Of a DNA stretch of 64,000 nt, positions 1-11,527 are shown one piece after another (position 1 is the first letter of the stretch; every line of letters starts with the position of its first letter). Made by a program: the position numbers and the translations under genes. Source of the stretch: Candidatus Poseidoniaceae archaeon (GTDB taxonomy: Archaea > Thermoplasmatota > Poseidoniia > Poseidoniales > Poseidoniaceae); NCBI GenBank assembly GCA_949372655.1, contig CASIAI010000002.1, positions 186,001 to 250,000 of the forward strand, read 5' to 3'. The notes below the pieces were generated by a model, which saw only the letters and a program-made list of their open reading frames with translations, was not told the origin of the DNA and did no database searches.

Positions 1-3000
1 ACTCCGACTCTACTACTTTTTGGCAAACTGCTGGTGGAGATGACGTTAGTTCTGATCGTTCAGGATGGGAAATCCCAGCATCTAAGACTCAAATTTCAAC
101 ATCAGGGGTTTACAATTACTCATTCAATGTAACTAAACTTGTTCAACAAGATTCAATTGATAATAAAACTACCTTTGACTTTATTCTTTCAGCGGTTGGA
201 GGAATGCTTCAATGTGTTCAAACAACTCAAATTTACCCACCGTACATTGCAATTGAAACTTCATCAGTCACCCCTGGAGACGGTGGAAGCGTTACCTCCG
301 ATTTTGTTGCTGATGGTATGCCTTTGATGTCTAATGACTTCCTACTCACGGCTGAAACTAATCCAACACTTTCTTACAGTAACCTAAATGGCTCACATGT
401 TGAATTTCAACTCTCATTAGGTGAAGATTTTAGAAATCGAACTGACTTAGATTGGGTTTATTCTACCTTGAACGACCCGTTTACTACAACTTTAAATTCA
501 GGTAGTTTCACAATACCTCAAAGTGATTCTATTCAAAATGGTAGCATTATTCACTATAGGTCACGTTCTTTAGATTCATCAGGAATGATTAGCAATTGGT
601 CCAGTGGGCATTTCCTATTACCCAATTTAGAGGTTACTGACAACAGAGATGGAACAGCGACAATTAATGCCAATGCCTCGAGTATTAATCTAGGAACTCT
701 TGAGTTGATCGAAGATGTAGAGGTTGATAGCAGTACTCCTAATTCTCAACTAGGTCTTAGTGACACACTTACTGTTCAATCTGATACTACAACAGAATCA
801 ATAGTTCATACTAGATTAAATACACAATACCTCGGGTTAAATTCGAGTTTAGCAATTATTTCAGCAGGTATCGAGTTCACTCGTACATCTCCTCCTCTGT
901 CATCGTCTATGCTATCACTACATCATAATTCTGACATGGATTGGAATGAAGAAGAAGCGAATTGGAGGTATGCCAATAATAGCGCTGCATGGGATGATGG
1001 CGGTATTGATGAAGTCGGTATTGCTTCTACTACAATTCTGATGGGGGCGCAAACTTCACAACGATTCTCGTTTGCGATTGAAGACGTTATTCAAAGCAGT
1101 CTAAATAACCCAGCTCATGGTGGGTTGGAATTCACATTACTCAGCCGTCTTGGTGATGAATCATTTTCGACTTCAGTGAACGGTATTGATTTTGCTTCAA
1201 CAGAAAATTCCGATAATACCATTCAACCTCAGTTTCAATTAACATATATACAAAGTCCAAACAGTTTAGTTCCAAATCCGGAACTATTGACTCCTACCGA
1301 TGGTAGCCCCGTTTGGAACCTCACTGGTGATAATATTTCGGCTAATACTATTCCAACAATGACTTGGAATGCTACTTTATCTGGAAATTATGATATGTTA
1401 TTTCAGTTATCAGAGGATAAATTATTTAGGAATTTAATTTTTAATAATGATTCTACAGGTTCCAATCCTATCGCTTCCTCATCAGGACTTTTTGCAATCC
1501 CTCATAATATGGCACTTGATGAAGGTAAGATGTATTTTTGGCGAATGTTGAACACTGATAATACTGGACGCTTGAGTGAATGGCAATACTCTTCTTTCCT
1601 TGTCAGTTCCCTAAGCTCGACATGGTTGGGTGGAGATCGTTATGAGATGACATTAGAATTTGGAACCGAGGCACTTGAAGAATCAGTACCTAATTGTCAT
1701 GAGACTACCCTTAGTAGTCTATTTCCAAATTCAAACGATTTTGGCTCGCCAAGAATGAGAGTTGTTGATGACCAATTCCAAGGTGTTGGAACTTCACTGT
1801 TCCAGTGCGATGTTTCTAATTATTTACTTCCCAGCGGATATGCAGTAGAATCATCACAAATAGAACTTCAGTTAGATAGTTATTCCAATCCGATTGATAT
1901 CGGAGTCTGGGAAGCATTCCAGCATAACTGGACTGCTACAGGAGCAACTTGGGATTCATATGATGGCACAAATCTCTGGAACTCTTCTGGGGCATCTGGA
2001 ACTGAAAAAGGTCAACTTCTCGATACTCAAATGATTACCAATTCTGCATCACAAGGGGATATCGTATCATGGAATATCACTTCTGCGACACAAAAGTCCA
2101 TGAGAGATGATACTCCCTTGGACCTCATTTTCAACACAATAACTTCTACTACTTCTTCATCAACTGCCTTTTATTCTAGTTTAGAATCTGTTCAAACCAG
2201 ACACCCGTCTCTAAAGTTTGTTTACATACCAGGTTCTAGCCAACTTCCTGACATTCCTACATTGGATGAGCCTCTAAATGGAGAATGGCTCTATACTTCT
2301 GAATTCACTCTTGCGAGTCTAACCCTGCCTGTCCTTAATTGGACAGACAATGGTGCAGGTAATGTCATTGGATGGGCTCTAGAATTAGACACAAGCAATA
2401 GTTTTTCATCAAATGAATTACAGACTTTCACTTCATGGAATGAGGTAGGGTTTGATTTATCTCAAACTAGTTTTGAAATTCAAAATGATTTAGATACCGG
2501 CAAGCAATGGTTTTGGAGAGTTAGAGCCCTTTCACCGACTTATCAGTTAGGTGATTGGTCATCTGTATCACATTTCTACTTGGCCGACCTTGATACAACC
2601 ACTCTTGATGCTGACCATTTTACTATGAACTTGAGACCAGGGGAAGTAATGCCTCATATCTCTATCCCACATTTTGAAGATACTTATGTTTCCGATGATG
2701 GTAGCATAGTATCTTTATCTCAAGGTTCTGATTCCGATCTAAAAGTCGGAACTTCTAACGTTGGAGATAATTTCTCCGGACTAATACAAATCGATATTGA
2801 TTCTCAAATTCAACCAAATAATGGAAGATTGATTTCAGCCAACTTGAATCTCTACAGCAGTCCAATATTTTCTACAACCAATCTCCCAATCGCAGTAAGA
2901 CCAGTTTTACAACCGTGGACGGATCAAGCGACATCATTATTGTATAATGGAACTAATACCTCATCATGGTCTAGTCCAGGTGGAAGAGATATCGGCGTAG

Positions 3001-6000
3001 ATATTGGTGTAATTGAGGATATCCAGATATCTAGCCATGGCTGGATGGCTTGGAATGTGACCAATATGGCACAACAGGCTATCTTCTCAGGGAATGACCT
3101 TCTTTCAATAATGCTATACAATACAAACCCAGTTCAAGGACAAGTAGTTTCTTTCAGTTCTGTTGATTCATTAATCAATCAGCCCTATTTGGAGTTAGTT
3201 TGGGCTAATGGTTCAGTAACTCCTTCACAAGAATACCCTGGTAATGATTACCCAGCAGACGGGCAAATTGTATGGGATTCATCAACACATAGTTTGGTTG
3301 CTGATAAGACACCAACCTTCCAGTGGAGTATGCCAGCATCCAGCAATTTCACTCCAGATGCTTGGAGGCTATTTATCGATAACAATCTTTCAGACGAAAT
3401 GGAAGGTCAAATAGTATTTGACTCAAGAGTTAATCCGTCAAATTTTGATCTGGTAAATTTAGAATTTGATGTACCATATGACCTTGACTTCTCCAATCAT
3501 ATCCAATGGTCTGTTCAAGGTATTGAAGATGGAATGATAGGATATACAAGTAACAAGACCACATATTGGCTACCGCAAGAAATTAGTCAAGAAGAATCAT
3601 CCATAGATGCATGGGCTAATTTCCAGGAAGGTTCGATAGTTGAAGAGTTGAACTTCCCATTGATTACAGCCGATACCTATCTCGACCAAGACGACCCTAA
3701 TAGTGCTAAAGATGGTCAAGGACTCTATGTTGGAGTAAGCCCAACAAATTCTTCTGCAATAGTTTCATCCTTGATATCGTTTGACTTTTCTAGCCTACCA
3801 ATGCCTAATGAATATGAAATAATGGTTGCCAGACTCGAACTTACTCAGAAAAGTAATATTACAGGATTAGAAGATTTTTACTGCTCAGATACATTTACTG
3901 CCTGGGATGACTCATCAACTTGGAACTCGCCTAGTGCAGGTAGTAACTGGATTGAACCAGGGGCATTCCATAGTTTGGATAGTGAGTTGCCTTTCCCAGC
4001 AGCTAAATTCATGTCCTTTGATGATGAAAACTTTTGTGATGTCACTCATATCTTACAAAGAGCAATAGCAAACGGTGATGAAAGTATGTCAGTTATTATA
4101 CAGCCGGAATTTGATGATAACGATGATATTGTAGGTCAATACTTATTCGCAGATAGTGAAGACTTCAATACATCAGATAGACCCAATCTCTACATTGAAT
4201 ATCGGACTACTGCACCCTGGGTGCCTATTGCACCATTATTGAATACACCTGCCGATGGTGCTACCTTGTGGAATTATTCATCGCCGATTCCTCGAAATGT
4301 TGACTCGATAGACTTCAGTTTTACTCAATCTAATAATAATGCGACAAATTGGGATTTATGTTTTAGTTCTGATCAAAGAATATATTCATGCCCATTGGCT
4401 GTAATTGAGGGTGATGATAGTATTGAAGGTGATTGGGAATGGGATAGTTCCACTAATACCATCTCTTTCAATAATATTACACATATTGATGACTATGGTG
4501 ACGAATGGTTCTATTGGAAAGTGTTGAGTATTCAAGACCATAGGATCGGAGAATTTTCTGCAGTTAACAAGTACAGAGTTCCAAGTGATCAAGGCTTCGA
4601 TGATGGAACTGGAAACTATTCTTATGAACTGTCAAGAGCTTCGGTTTTTGAATTAACCGGAGTCCTACCCCAAGTATTAGATGCTAGTATTGATTCTAAT
4701 AGCCAGGTAAATACGGGTTCAAGCAGTGCTCTAACTTTAGGTTATGATGCAAGTACTGGAGGTAATAGTGATATTCTTCTAGACTTTGACCTATCACAAA
4801 TTCCATGGCCAAGTGCAATTACCCCCACTTCTATGATTCTTGAAATGAATTTAATTTCGACTGGTACATCTTCATCTCCCTTGACCGTATCAGCATATGC
4901 CTGTTCAACTTTCAATGAAATGACACTGACTTCTGCTAACGCACCATCTTGCTCAAATAACGAGATAACAAGAACTACTCTGACGTCTAACAGTAATGGT
5001 GTTGTAGAATGGGATTTGACCGCTTTGGGGCAGTCTAATTTTGCAAATGGTAATTTTTCATTCACAATTATTCTTGATGCTGAAAATGTTTCCTCTAGTT
5101 ATGATTTTGTTACTTCCGAAGGGGCAGCAACTCTTCAACCAAAACTTGTTCTAGAATATGTAGATAATATTGGTGGAGTTTTACCGCCATCTCAACCTAT
5201 TCTAAATACTCCAATTGATGGAACTGTACTTTATGATGTCTCCTCCGAAATAATATCGAGCGTTGATTCAGTGACTCTTTCTTGGTCGCCTTCAACAGGT
5301 GCTTCATCATACATATTATTCTTGAGTGATTCTTCAGGAATTACTACTTTTGATTCTAGATTTGATTCTGAAATTTCGGGTAATACTTTCACCACTTCGT
5401 CCTCTCTTAACGTTGGGGAAGTTTACACTTGGTGGGTTAAAGGAATAAACCAAAATATCCCAGGTCCTTCGTCATCACGCTGGAATTTTGCAGTAGGTGA
5501 CCCAGTTCATTACTATGACAATGATGGAACATATGTTTATGAATTCCAAGATGCTTCTGAAGTAGAAGATTTTGGACATGTCGAAATTAGGGATGCAGGC
5601 ATAAATGATGCTTTTGCAGATTCTAACTATGGTTCTCTTGATACTATGGTCTTAGGTACTGGCTGTGAAGGAGTTTCAGGATCTCTATGTTATGGGGTGA
5701 TTTCCCTTGATGCAAGTCAGGTGCCTCTTGATGTTTCCCAGTCAGTTCACTCCGTAGATTTGACATTATTTGTTGAATCTTGGGACTTATCTGGTGGAGC
5801 ATATGAAATAGAATTCTCAGTTCACGAGTTTTTAGATTCTTCATGGAATGAATATGGAATTACATGGAATACAACAGGTGTAAATCCAGGGTTAACCGCT
5901 GGTGTGGATTATAATGCGACAGCACTGGATATCCAAACATTTACCAGTACTGACTTTGAATTGACCTTCGAAATTGGTGTTCCTGGTATGCTAGTAGATG

Positions 6001-8825
6001 ATGAGAGGCATTGGATTATAATCGCAAATCCAATAAGTACAGGTACGGTTCTAGATGGTTTAGTTTCAGTATATTCAAGCGATGCATCTACTGAACAAGA
6101 TTACAAACCTCTTCTTCAAATCCATACAACTAATGTCTCTGCTCTAAATGTAACAGCGACAACAACCACATTTGATGCAGATACACCAGTTCTTTTCGAA
6201 GTAATCTCATTCGACCAATTTGGAGTTGCTAATAATCCTTATATCCCAATTGGGGGATATATCGAATGGAGTACTACATCTGGTTCCATTGCTCCTATCA
6301 ATTCAACTATGGCAACCATGACACCATCTACTAGCGGTTTACAAACAGTTACGGCTTGTTATGGAGTCATATGCTCGGACTTCGACTTGATTATTGCTCC
6401 AGGTATACCAGTTCAACTCATAGCATCTTTAGATAATAATAATCAACTTTCAGAACAAACTATCACTGCAGATGAAACTGTGGAGATCTATTCTTCTGTA
6501 TTAGACCAGTTTAGTAATGTGGTCACTAGTCAAACAATTAATTATTATTCGACTAATGGTTCAATGACTGGTACTGTATTTTATCCTTATAGCGTAGGTA
6601 CACAAACTTTGACTGCTCAATGGAATGGTGTAACTAATTCTTTGTCAGTAGATTTGACGGTTATAGTTGTGCCTGGAGCACCAGACCGAATTGAATTATC
6701 AGGATGTGAAATGATATTAGAATCTGGGACTTCATGTTCCGTCTATGCAACAACATTTGACCAATTTGAAAATTTGGTTTGGTTCGATGATACAGGTGGG
6801 TACTCTTTTAGCACAACAAACGGAAACTTCGTCAAAGTTCAAACTCCAACACCACATAGTCAACCTCCAGCAGCAGATATTCTTGTTGGAGATTATACTG
6901 GTATATCTGTTGGAACATCGACAATCGCTATTTCTACCTCAACAGGTCTAACTTATAGTATCGATATCGAAGTCACATATGGTGAGATGGCATCTCTAGA
7001 ATTGATTGCTTCTTCTGAAACTATCACTGCAGATGATACGCTAGAAATCAATGCAACACGAATAGATATCAATGGTAATCGATTAGCAGTTTCTATACCT
7101 TTAGAAAACTGGACACAGTTAGCGGATGGTAATTTGACTGAAGGAATTCCACATATTTGGGTTCCAACATTCCAAGGAACTAAGACACTAACAGTTACTT
7201 ATGAATCATTTACCGAAGATGTCACAGTGTTTGTATCTAGAGGCTTAATCGATAAATTGGAACTCAGAGTCAACGATCAAGTCTCGAATGATTTCTTGTT
7301 CAATATTACAGCAGATCAATCAATAGAGGCTAGTGTCAAGGCTTTTGATTCTAAAGGAAATATATGGTATCCACTAGTAGATTGGTCTATCAGCCATTCC
7401 ACTTGGGCTAATCAAAGTGAGTTGACAGATACCTCCAATAGTACTGATACAATATTCTCCCCTGTTCATGAATCGATTGAATCATATGTCTTGATGACGA
7501 CATACTACGAACAAGGTTTAACTCATGAATCACAAATTTACATTATCGTTTCTAAAGGTGATTTAGATAACTTTGTGATATCTGCAACAGATGCCAGTGG
7601 GGCAGCTCCATCTAGTCAAGGTGGATTTTCGATTACTGCAGATGAATCGGTTTCCTTCTCCTCTGAATTGAGTGACTTTGATGGTAATTCCTATGACCAA
7701 AGTGTTCTAACTTGGATACTTGTCAACCAATCAAATGGATTAGAGAGTGACATTACAGCGTTGTTAGTTCAAAATGATATGGTTTGGGAGGCAAGTGTTG
7801 CTGGTGACTGGCAAATCTATGCTTACTCAATTAATAATCGAGGACAGAATTTGACATCCAGTTTCGATATCATCGTAGCCAATGGTGTGGCATTATATAT
7901 CGAAATAGTTGCTTCTGCAACCAGTCAAGATTCTGGTGGAGAGATCAGTCTGCTCGTCTTTGGTTATGACACTGATGGAAATAAGTTCCCGCAGGCTGTA
8001 TCATGGAAAGAAAATGATAACTTACCTTACAACATCAATTCTACCGATAATTATGCAGAATATATCTTCAATGGAAGAGTAAGTGGAAACTACTCTCTAT
8101 CAGCAATTTATGCAGCAAGTACCGATGTAGTGGATGTCACAGTTTATTCATTATCTATCCCTAAATATATTACAGTTAATGTATCCAAGACTACTCTAGA
8201 ACAATTAGAAAGCCTTTCCATATCAGTTGTAGCATTCGATGAATACTGGAATATCATCGATGTTCCTGCAAGTTCAAGAGTGGAAGCCTCCGGAAGAGGG
8301 GAAGTTATCAATAATGGACAAGGAAACTGGAAGATTGAAACACTAGAGGAAGGAAAGCAAACAGCAACTATCACTGTTGGTTCTGTCTCCAAGGAGGTTA
8401 ACTACACAGTTGAAGGAAATATAGCAGGACTCTTCGCAGCAGGCGGTTCGTTGTATTACGTGGGGGCAGGTCTAGTTATCTTGATTGCACTAGCAGTAGT
8501 GGCAGTTGGATTTAGATTCATGCGTGGTAATGACGAATATTATGACGATGAAGATGATTATGACTATAATTATGATGTTGATTCGGTAGTTGCTTCAACG
8601 GCTGCAAGTTCACAAGAAGCAAGACCGCCTTCTTCACCTCCAACGAAACCAGAACCAGCTCAACAAGAAACGGAACCAGAACCAGAACAACATTCTGATG
8701 AAACAGAAGATTGGATGATCGACTATAGAATTGAAGATGATGGAACCGAATGGGGCCAAGCAGATGATCAAGTATGGTTTTACCGAGAATCAGGGCAATC
8801 CGAATGGGTTGAATGGGATGAGTAA
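1..8825 (+). CDS. Giant surface protein with DNRLRE and Ig-like repeats (5' end outside window)
   Basis: The frame is open from base 3 with no stop, so the gene begins upstream of the window; the first internal ATG at 204 is not its start. About 2,940 residues are visible. The N-terminal two thirds alternate DNRLRE-like modules (for example around bases 2660-3210, 3660-4200, 4680-5160 and 5590-6120) with FN3-like segments that begin with a 'P..P.L.TP.DG..LW' pattern. The C-terminal third holds Ig-like repeats that share an 'ITAD(E/D/Q)' motif. A single transmembrane helix follows (about bases 8440-8520), then an Asp/Tyr-rich acidic stretch, a Pro/Glu linker and a Trp-rich end. DNRLRE modules are common in secreted adhesins and polymer-binding proteins. 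The likely topology is a large extracellular stalk with a short cytoplasmic tail. The exact function is unknown. Confidence 0.85.
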   Translation, partial: SDSTTFWQTAGGDDVSSDRSGWEIPASKTQISTSGVYNYSFNVTKLVQQDSIDNKTTFDFILSAVGGMLQCVQTTQIYPPYIAIETSSVTPGDGGSVTSDFVADGMPLMSNDFLLTAETNPTLSYSNLNGSHVEFQLSLGEDFRNRTDLDWVYSTLNDPFTTTLNSGSFTIPQSDSIQNGSIIHYRSRSLDSSGMISNWSSGHFLLPNLEVTDNRDGTATINANASSINLGTLELIEDVEVDSSTPNSQLGLSDTLTVQSDTTTESIVHTRLNTQYLGLNSSLAIISAGIEFTRTSPPLSSSMLSLHHNSDMDWNEEEANWRYANNSAAWDDGGIDEVGIASTTILMGAQTSQRFSFAIEDVIQSSLNNPAHGGLEFTLLSRLGDESFSTSVNGIDFASTENSDNTIQPQFQLTYIQSPNSLVPNPELLTPTDGSPVWNLTGDNISANTIPTMTWNATLSGNYDMLFQLSEDKLFRNLIFNNDSTGSNPIASSSGLFAIPHNMALDEGKMYFWRMLNTDNTGRLSEWQYSSFLVSSLSSTWLGGDRYEMTLEFGTEALEESVPNCHETTLSSLFPNSNDFGSPRMRVVDDQFQGVGTSLFQCDVSNYLLPSGYAVESSQIELQLDSYSNPIDIGVWEAFQHNWTATGATWDSYDGTNLWNSSGASGTEKGQLLDTQMITNSASQGDIVSWNITSATQKSMRDDTPLDLIFNTITSTTSSSTAFYSSLESVQTRHPSLKFVYIPGSSQLPDIPTLDEPLNGEWLYTSEFTLASLTLPVLNWTDNGAGNVIGWALELDTSNSFSSNELQTFTSWNEVGFDLSQTSFEIQNDLDTGKQWFWRVRALSPTYQLGDWSSVSHFYLADLDTTTLDADHFTMNLRPGEVMPHISIPHFEDTYVSDDGSIVSLSQGSDSDLKVGTSNVGDNFSGLIQIDIDSQIQPNNGRLISANLNLYSSPIFSTTNLPIAVRPVLQPWTDQATSLLYNGTNTSSWSSPGGRDIGVDIGVIEDIQISSHGWMAWNVTNMAQQAIFSGNDLLSIMLYNTNPVQGQVVSFSSVDSLINQPYLELVWANGSVTPSQEYPGNDYPADGQIVWDSSTHSLVADKTPTFQWSMPASSNFTPDAWRLFIDNNLSDEMEGQIVFDSRVNPSNFDLVNLEFDVPYDLDFSNHIQWSVQGIEDGMIGYTSNKTTYWLPQEISQEESSIDAWANFQEGSIVEELNFPLITADTYLDQDDPNSAKDGQGLYVGVSPTNSSAIVSSLISFDFSSLPMPNEYEIMVARLELTQKSNITGLEDFYCSDTFTAWDDSSTWNSPSAGSNWIEPGAFHSLDSELPFPAAKFMSFDDENFCDVTHILQRAIANGDESMSVIIQPEFDDNDDIVGQYLFADSEDFNTSDRPNLYIEYRTTAPWVPIAPLLNTPADGATLWNYSSPIPRNVDSIDFSFTQSNNNATNWDLCFSSDQRIYSCPLAVIEGDDSIEGDWEWDSSTNTISFNNITHIDDYGDEWFYWKVLSIQDHRIGEFSAVNKYRVPSDQGFDDGTGNYSYELSRASVFELTGVLPQVLDASIDSNSQVNTGSSSALTLGYDASTGGNSDILLDFDLSQIPWPSAITPTSMILEMNLISTGTSSSPLTVSAYACSTFNEMTLTSANAPSCSNNEITRTTLTSNSNGVVEWDLTALGQSNFANGNFSFTIILDAENVSSSYDFVTSEGAATLQPKLVLEYVDNIGGVLPPSQPILNTPIDGTVLYDVSSEIISSVDSVTLSWSPSTGASSYILFLSDSSGITTFDSRFDSEISGNTFTTSSSLNVGEVYTWWVKGINQNIPGPSSSRWNFAVGDPVHYYDNDGTYVYEFQDASEVEDFGHVEIRDAGINDAFADSNYGSLDTMVLGTGCEGVSGSLCYGVISLDASQVPLDVSQSVHSVDLTLFVESWDLSGGAYEIEFSVHEFLDSSWNEYGITWNTTGVNPGLTAGVDYNATALDIQTFTSTDFELTFEIGVPGMLVDDERHWIIIANPISTGTVLDGLVSVYSSDASTEQDYKPLLQIHTTNVSALNVTATTTTFDADTPVLFEVISFDQFGVANNPYIPIGGYIEWSTTSGSIAPINSTMATMTPSTSGLQTVTACYGVICSDFDLIIAPGIPVQLIASLDNNNQLSEQTITADETVEIYSSVLDQFSNVVTSQTINYYSTNGSMTGTVFYPYSVGTQTLTAQWNGVTNSLSVDLTVIVVPGAPDRIELSGCEMILESGTSCSVYATTFDQFENLVWFDDTGGYSFSTTNGNFVKVQTPTPHSQPPAADILVGDYTGISVGTSTIAISTSTGLTYSIDIEVTYGEMASLELIASSETITADDTLEINATRIDINGNRLAVSIPLENWTQLADGNLTEGIPHIWVPTFQGTKTLTVTYESFTEDVTVFVSRGLIDKLELRVNDQVSNDFLFNITADQSIEASVKAFDSKGNIWYPLVDWSISHSTWANQSELTDTSNSTDTIFSPVHESIESYVLMTTYYEQGLTHESQIYIIVSKGDLDNFVISATDASGAAPSSQGGFSITADESVSFSSELSDFDGNSYDQSVLTWILVNQSNGLESDITALLVQNDMVWEASVAGDWQIYAYSINNRGQNLTSSFDIIVANGVALYIEIVASATSQDSGGEISLLVFGYDTDGNKFPQAVSWKENDNLPYNINSTDNYAEYIFNGRVSGNYSLSAIYAASTDVVDVTVYSLSIPKYITVNVSKTTLEQLESLSISVVAFDEYWNIIDVPASSRVEASGRGEVINNGQGNWKIETLEEGKQTATITVGSVSKEVNYTVEGNIAGLFAAGGSLYYVGAGLVILIALAVVAVGFRFMRGNDEYYDDEDDYDYNYDVDSVVASTAASSQEARPPSSPPTKPEPAQQETEPEPEQHSDETEDWMIDYRIEDDGTEWGQADDQVWFYRESGQSEWVEWDE

Positions 8826-8873
8826 GAGTTTAATTGATAACTTTTAATTGATTAGCCAGTAAGAGGGAGACAT

Positions 8874-11519
8874 ATGAAGCGATTAATGTCATTATCAATT
8901 CTATTCATCCTTTTGGTGAGTTTAATTAATCCATTAGGCCATAATATAGCAGTTTTAGAAAATGAAAACAAAGTATCATTCCAAGGTCCGGCTGCAGTAC
9001 GGATTGATATTACTTCGCCGGCTTTTGTCATGACTGCTGATGAAGTAGTTACCTTCAGCGCTAACTTATATGATTCAGTAAACAGTATAGTTGCTGGTGA
9101 TATATCATGGGCTTCCAATAACGGAACTATAACGGATGACGGTACTTTTTATCCATGGGAATCAGGAGTGATTTCAATTCAAGCGAGTTCAGGTACTCTG
9201 TCAGCAGTATACAATATGACTGTAGAAGCAGGAATTGGTCAGTCTTTAGAAATTTCAATCGATTCAGCTAGTGTGTTGGAACCAAATTTACTCACTGCTA
9301 ATCTGCTTGATGCCAGAGGGAATTCAAAACCAACATTGGACGCTATATGGACTGTTGATGGAGAGTATTTAGGCCAAGGGACACCTAATTGGATACCTCA
9401 AGATATAGGGGATTTCGAGTTGGGTGCTCGCTTGTACCAGATGGAATCCACTAAACAAATCAATGTATCATCCGGTAATCCACATGAATTTATGTTCCCT
9501 TCTAACATGCAAATACAGAGCGGTGGTATCATAAAATTAAATCCTAAATTGGTCGATGTTAATGGTTTTGAAATGTCCAATAATGCAGCGGGAGTAAAGT
9601 CATGGAGTGCCGAGAATGGTTCTGTAAATAGTACCGGTTGGTTCTTTGCAACCCACCCCGGATATTGGAATCTAACAGTGGTTGCAGGTGGTATTTCAGG
9701 AACTGGTGTTATCAGAGTAGTTCCTTCAGATGCCACAACCTCAGAACTTCTAATTATTCCATCACCTGAATTCTTTATCGCTGGAGAAATGTATGAATTG
9801 ACCTCTTATAGAACCGATAATCTTGGTTACTCTGGAACAATAACTCCTCCAATTTCAGACTTCACAGTTACTTCAGGTTCTCTAAGTATGGATGATGGCC
9901 GTGTGTTTTGGACTCCAATGACCGAAGGACTCCAGCAAATTACAGTAGTTGATTTTGACATATCTTCTACAACACCTGTAGTTGTGACTCATGGAACTGC
10001 CATTGATACTAAAATTAAGTTATCACCTTCAGTAGTTTCAGCAGGTCAACAATCTACTCTGTCTGTATATGCTTTTGACTTAGCTGGAAATGAATGGCCT
10101 GTTAACGCGTCTTTTGATACAGCGGTTGGAAATGATTCTGCAGTTACTCAATACAATACATGGGCATCATTTATCCCAGACTCTACTGGATTTTGGAGAT
10201 TTGAAACATCTTGGTATGACATTACTACAGATATTCGTTTTGATGGTTCGATTCAATTTGAAGTGGGCTATGGGGAATTATCTTTGATAACTCTTAGTGG
10301 GCAAGGGCAAAAGATTCCAGCCGATGTAGCATTTGATTTGAATCCTCAATACTTTGATGCATATGGGAATCAGTTGTATGAAATTGGTTTAAACTGGACA
10401 ATTGATGGAGAAGACTCCACATTAGACATGATTCTATCTCAAAATAATTGGATACCTACAGAAATTGGTAGCCATGAAATCCAAGCGAATGCTGCTGGAA
10501 TATTCTCGATAGTTACATTGAGTGTATCAGCAGGAGACGCTAGAACGTTGATTACAGAATTTGATAACGGCTTTGTAGTCAAGGCCGGAGTTCCTGCCGA
10601 GATATTTATTCAAATTGCAGATACCCGTCAAAATCTTGCTCCAGCCGAAGAAGTATCGACAACCCTTTCTAATCAAACTGGAGTTTTTGAACCATCTACT
10701 TCGGGTAGAGGTTTCTGGACATTTACTGGAAAAGTATCCGGGCAATATGATTTGACATTAATCCAAGATGATGCTGAAAAGACTCTATCTCTTACTATTG
10801 AACCTGGAGAGGCTGTGCAAATTTTTGGACTGATAGACGGTACTAATTTCCAGCAAGGTGATTATGCCCTGCTTCGTATTTATGGTGTAGATGGTGAAGG
10901 TAATACAGTTGAAGTTGAACCAGATAATACAACCATCAGTTGTACTTCTGGTCCTGATGAATTTATTACAGGAGATACTTGGGAGATTGAAATCAGTAAA
11001 TCCGGATTAGATCGTTCGTGTACCATCACTTGGAATGGTTTGATAACGCAATATTTCTTTGATGTTGAATCGGTTCTATTTGGTGGAGCTGTAGGCTCAA
11101 CAAATACTGCAATGAGTCTTGCTGGTTTCTTATTGGGATTAGTATTGATTACGCTAATTGTTTTAGTTAGAAGGGCTAAGAGTATTGACGATGAAGACTG
11201 GGTCGAAGGGGAATTTGATAGTGATTATGATGATTATGACGATGATGATTATGATGATGATTATGACGATGATGAACATGAAGGCTATGGCGAATCTGAT
11301 AGTGAAGCACAATCTTCCACTACTACACAATCAGAAAGTTCTGGCTTGACCTTATCTGATTCTCAGAAGAAGCAACTCGCAGTCGAAGCATCCAAACTCG
11401 GAGTAATGCAAGCAGCCCCAGGTACAGAACAAGGTTCTAGTGGTTGGTATGTCGATGTTAGTGAAGAAGTTCAGTACTGGAATGTCGGTGATGACGGTTC
11501 ATGGACTCGAGTTGAATAA
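8874..11519 (+). CDS. Large Ig-repeat surface protein, C-terminally anchored
   Basis: An 881-residue protein starting 48 bases after the previous stop, preceded by GAGGGAGA, so probably co-transcribed. It has an N-terminal signal peptide (MKRLMSLSILFILLVSLI), several Ig-like/invasin-type beta repeats with the same 'TADE' pattern as the preceding gene, one transmembrane helix near residues 744-765, a run of Asp-Tyr codons (about 11218-11280) and a Trp-rich terminus (GWYVDV...YWN...SWTRVE) resembling a DUF2510-like module. It looks like a shorter paralogue of the C-terminal third of its upstream neighbour. The likely place is the cell envelope. Ligand and role are unknown. Confidence 0.85.
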   Translation: MKRLMSLSILFILLVSLINPLGHNIAVLENENKVSFQGPAAVRIDITSPAFVMTADEVVTFSANLYDSVNSIVAGDISWASNNGTITDDGTFYPWESGVISIQASSGTLSAVYNMTVEAGIGQSLEISIDSASVLEPNLLTANLLDARGNSKPTLDAIWTVDGEYLGQGTPNWIPQDIGDFELGARLYQMESTKQINVSSGNPHEFMFPSNMQIQSGGIIKLNPKLVDVNGFEMSNNAAGVKSWSAENGSVNSTGWFFATHPGYWNLTVVAGGISGTGVIRVVPSDATTSELLIIPSPEFFIAGEMYELTSYRTDNLGYSGTITPPISDFTVTSGSLSMDDGRVFWTPMTEGLQQITVVDFDISSTTPVVVTHGTAIDTKIKLSPSVVSAGQQSTLSVYAFDLAGNEWPVNASFDTAVGNDSAVTQYNTWASFIPDSTGFWRFETSWYDITTDIRFDGSIQFEVGYGELSLITLSGQGQKIPADVAFDLNPQYFDAYGNQLYEIGLNWTIDGEDSTLDMILSQNNWIPTEIGSHEIQANAAGIFSIVTLSVSAGDARTLITEFDNGFVVKAGVPAEIFIQIADTRQNLAPAEEVSTTLSNQTGVFEPSTSGRGFWTFTGKVSGQYDLTLIQDDAEKTLSLTIEPGEAVQIFGLIDGTNFQQGDYALLRIYGVDGEGNTVEVEPDNTTISCTSGPDEFITGDTWEIEISKSGLDRSCTITWNGLITQYFFDVESVLFGGAVGSTNTAMSLAGFLLGLVLITLIVLVRRAKSIDDEDWVEGEFDSDYDDYDDDDYDDDYDDDEHEGYGESDSEAQSSTTTQSESSGLTLSDSQKKQLAVEASKLGVMQAAPGTEQGSSGWYVDVSEEVQYWNVGDDGSWTRVE

Positions 11520-11527
11520 TTATTTAC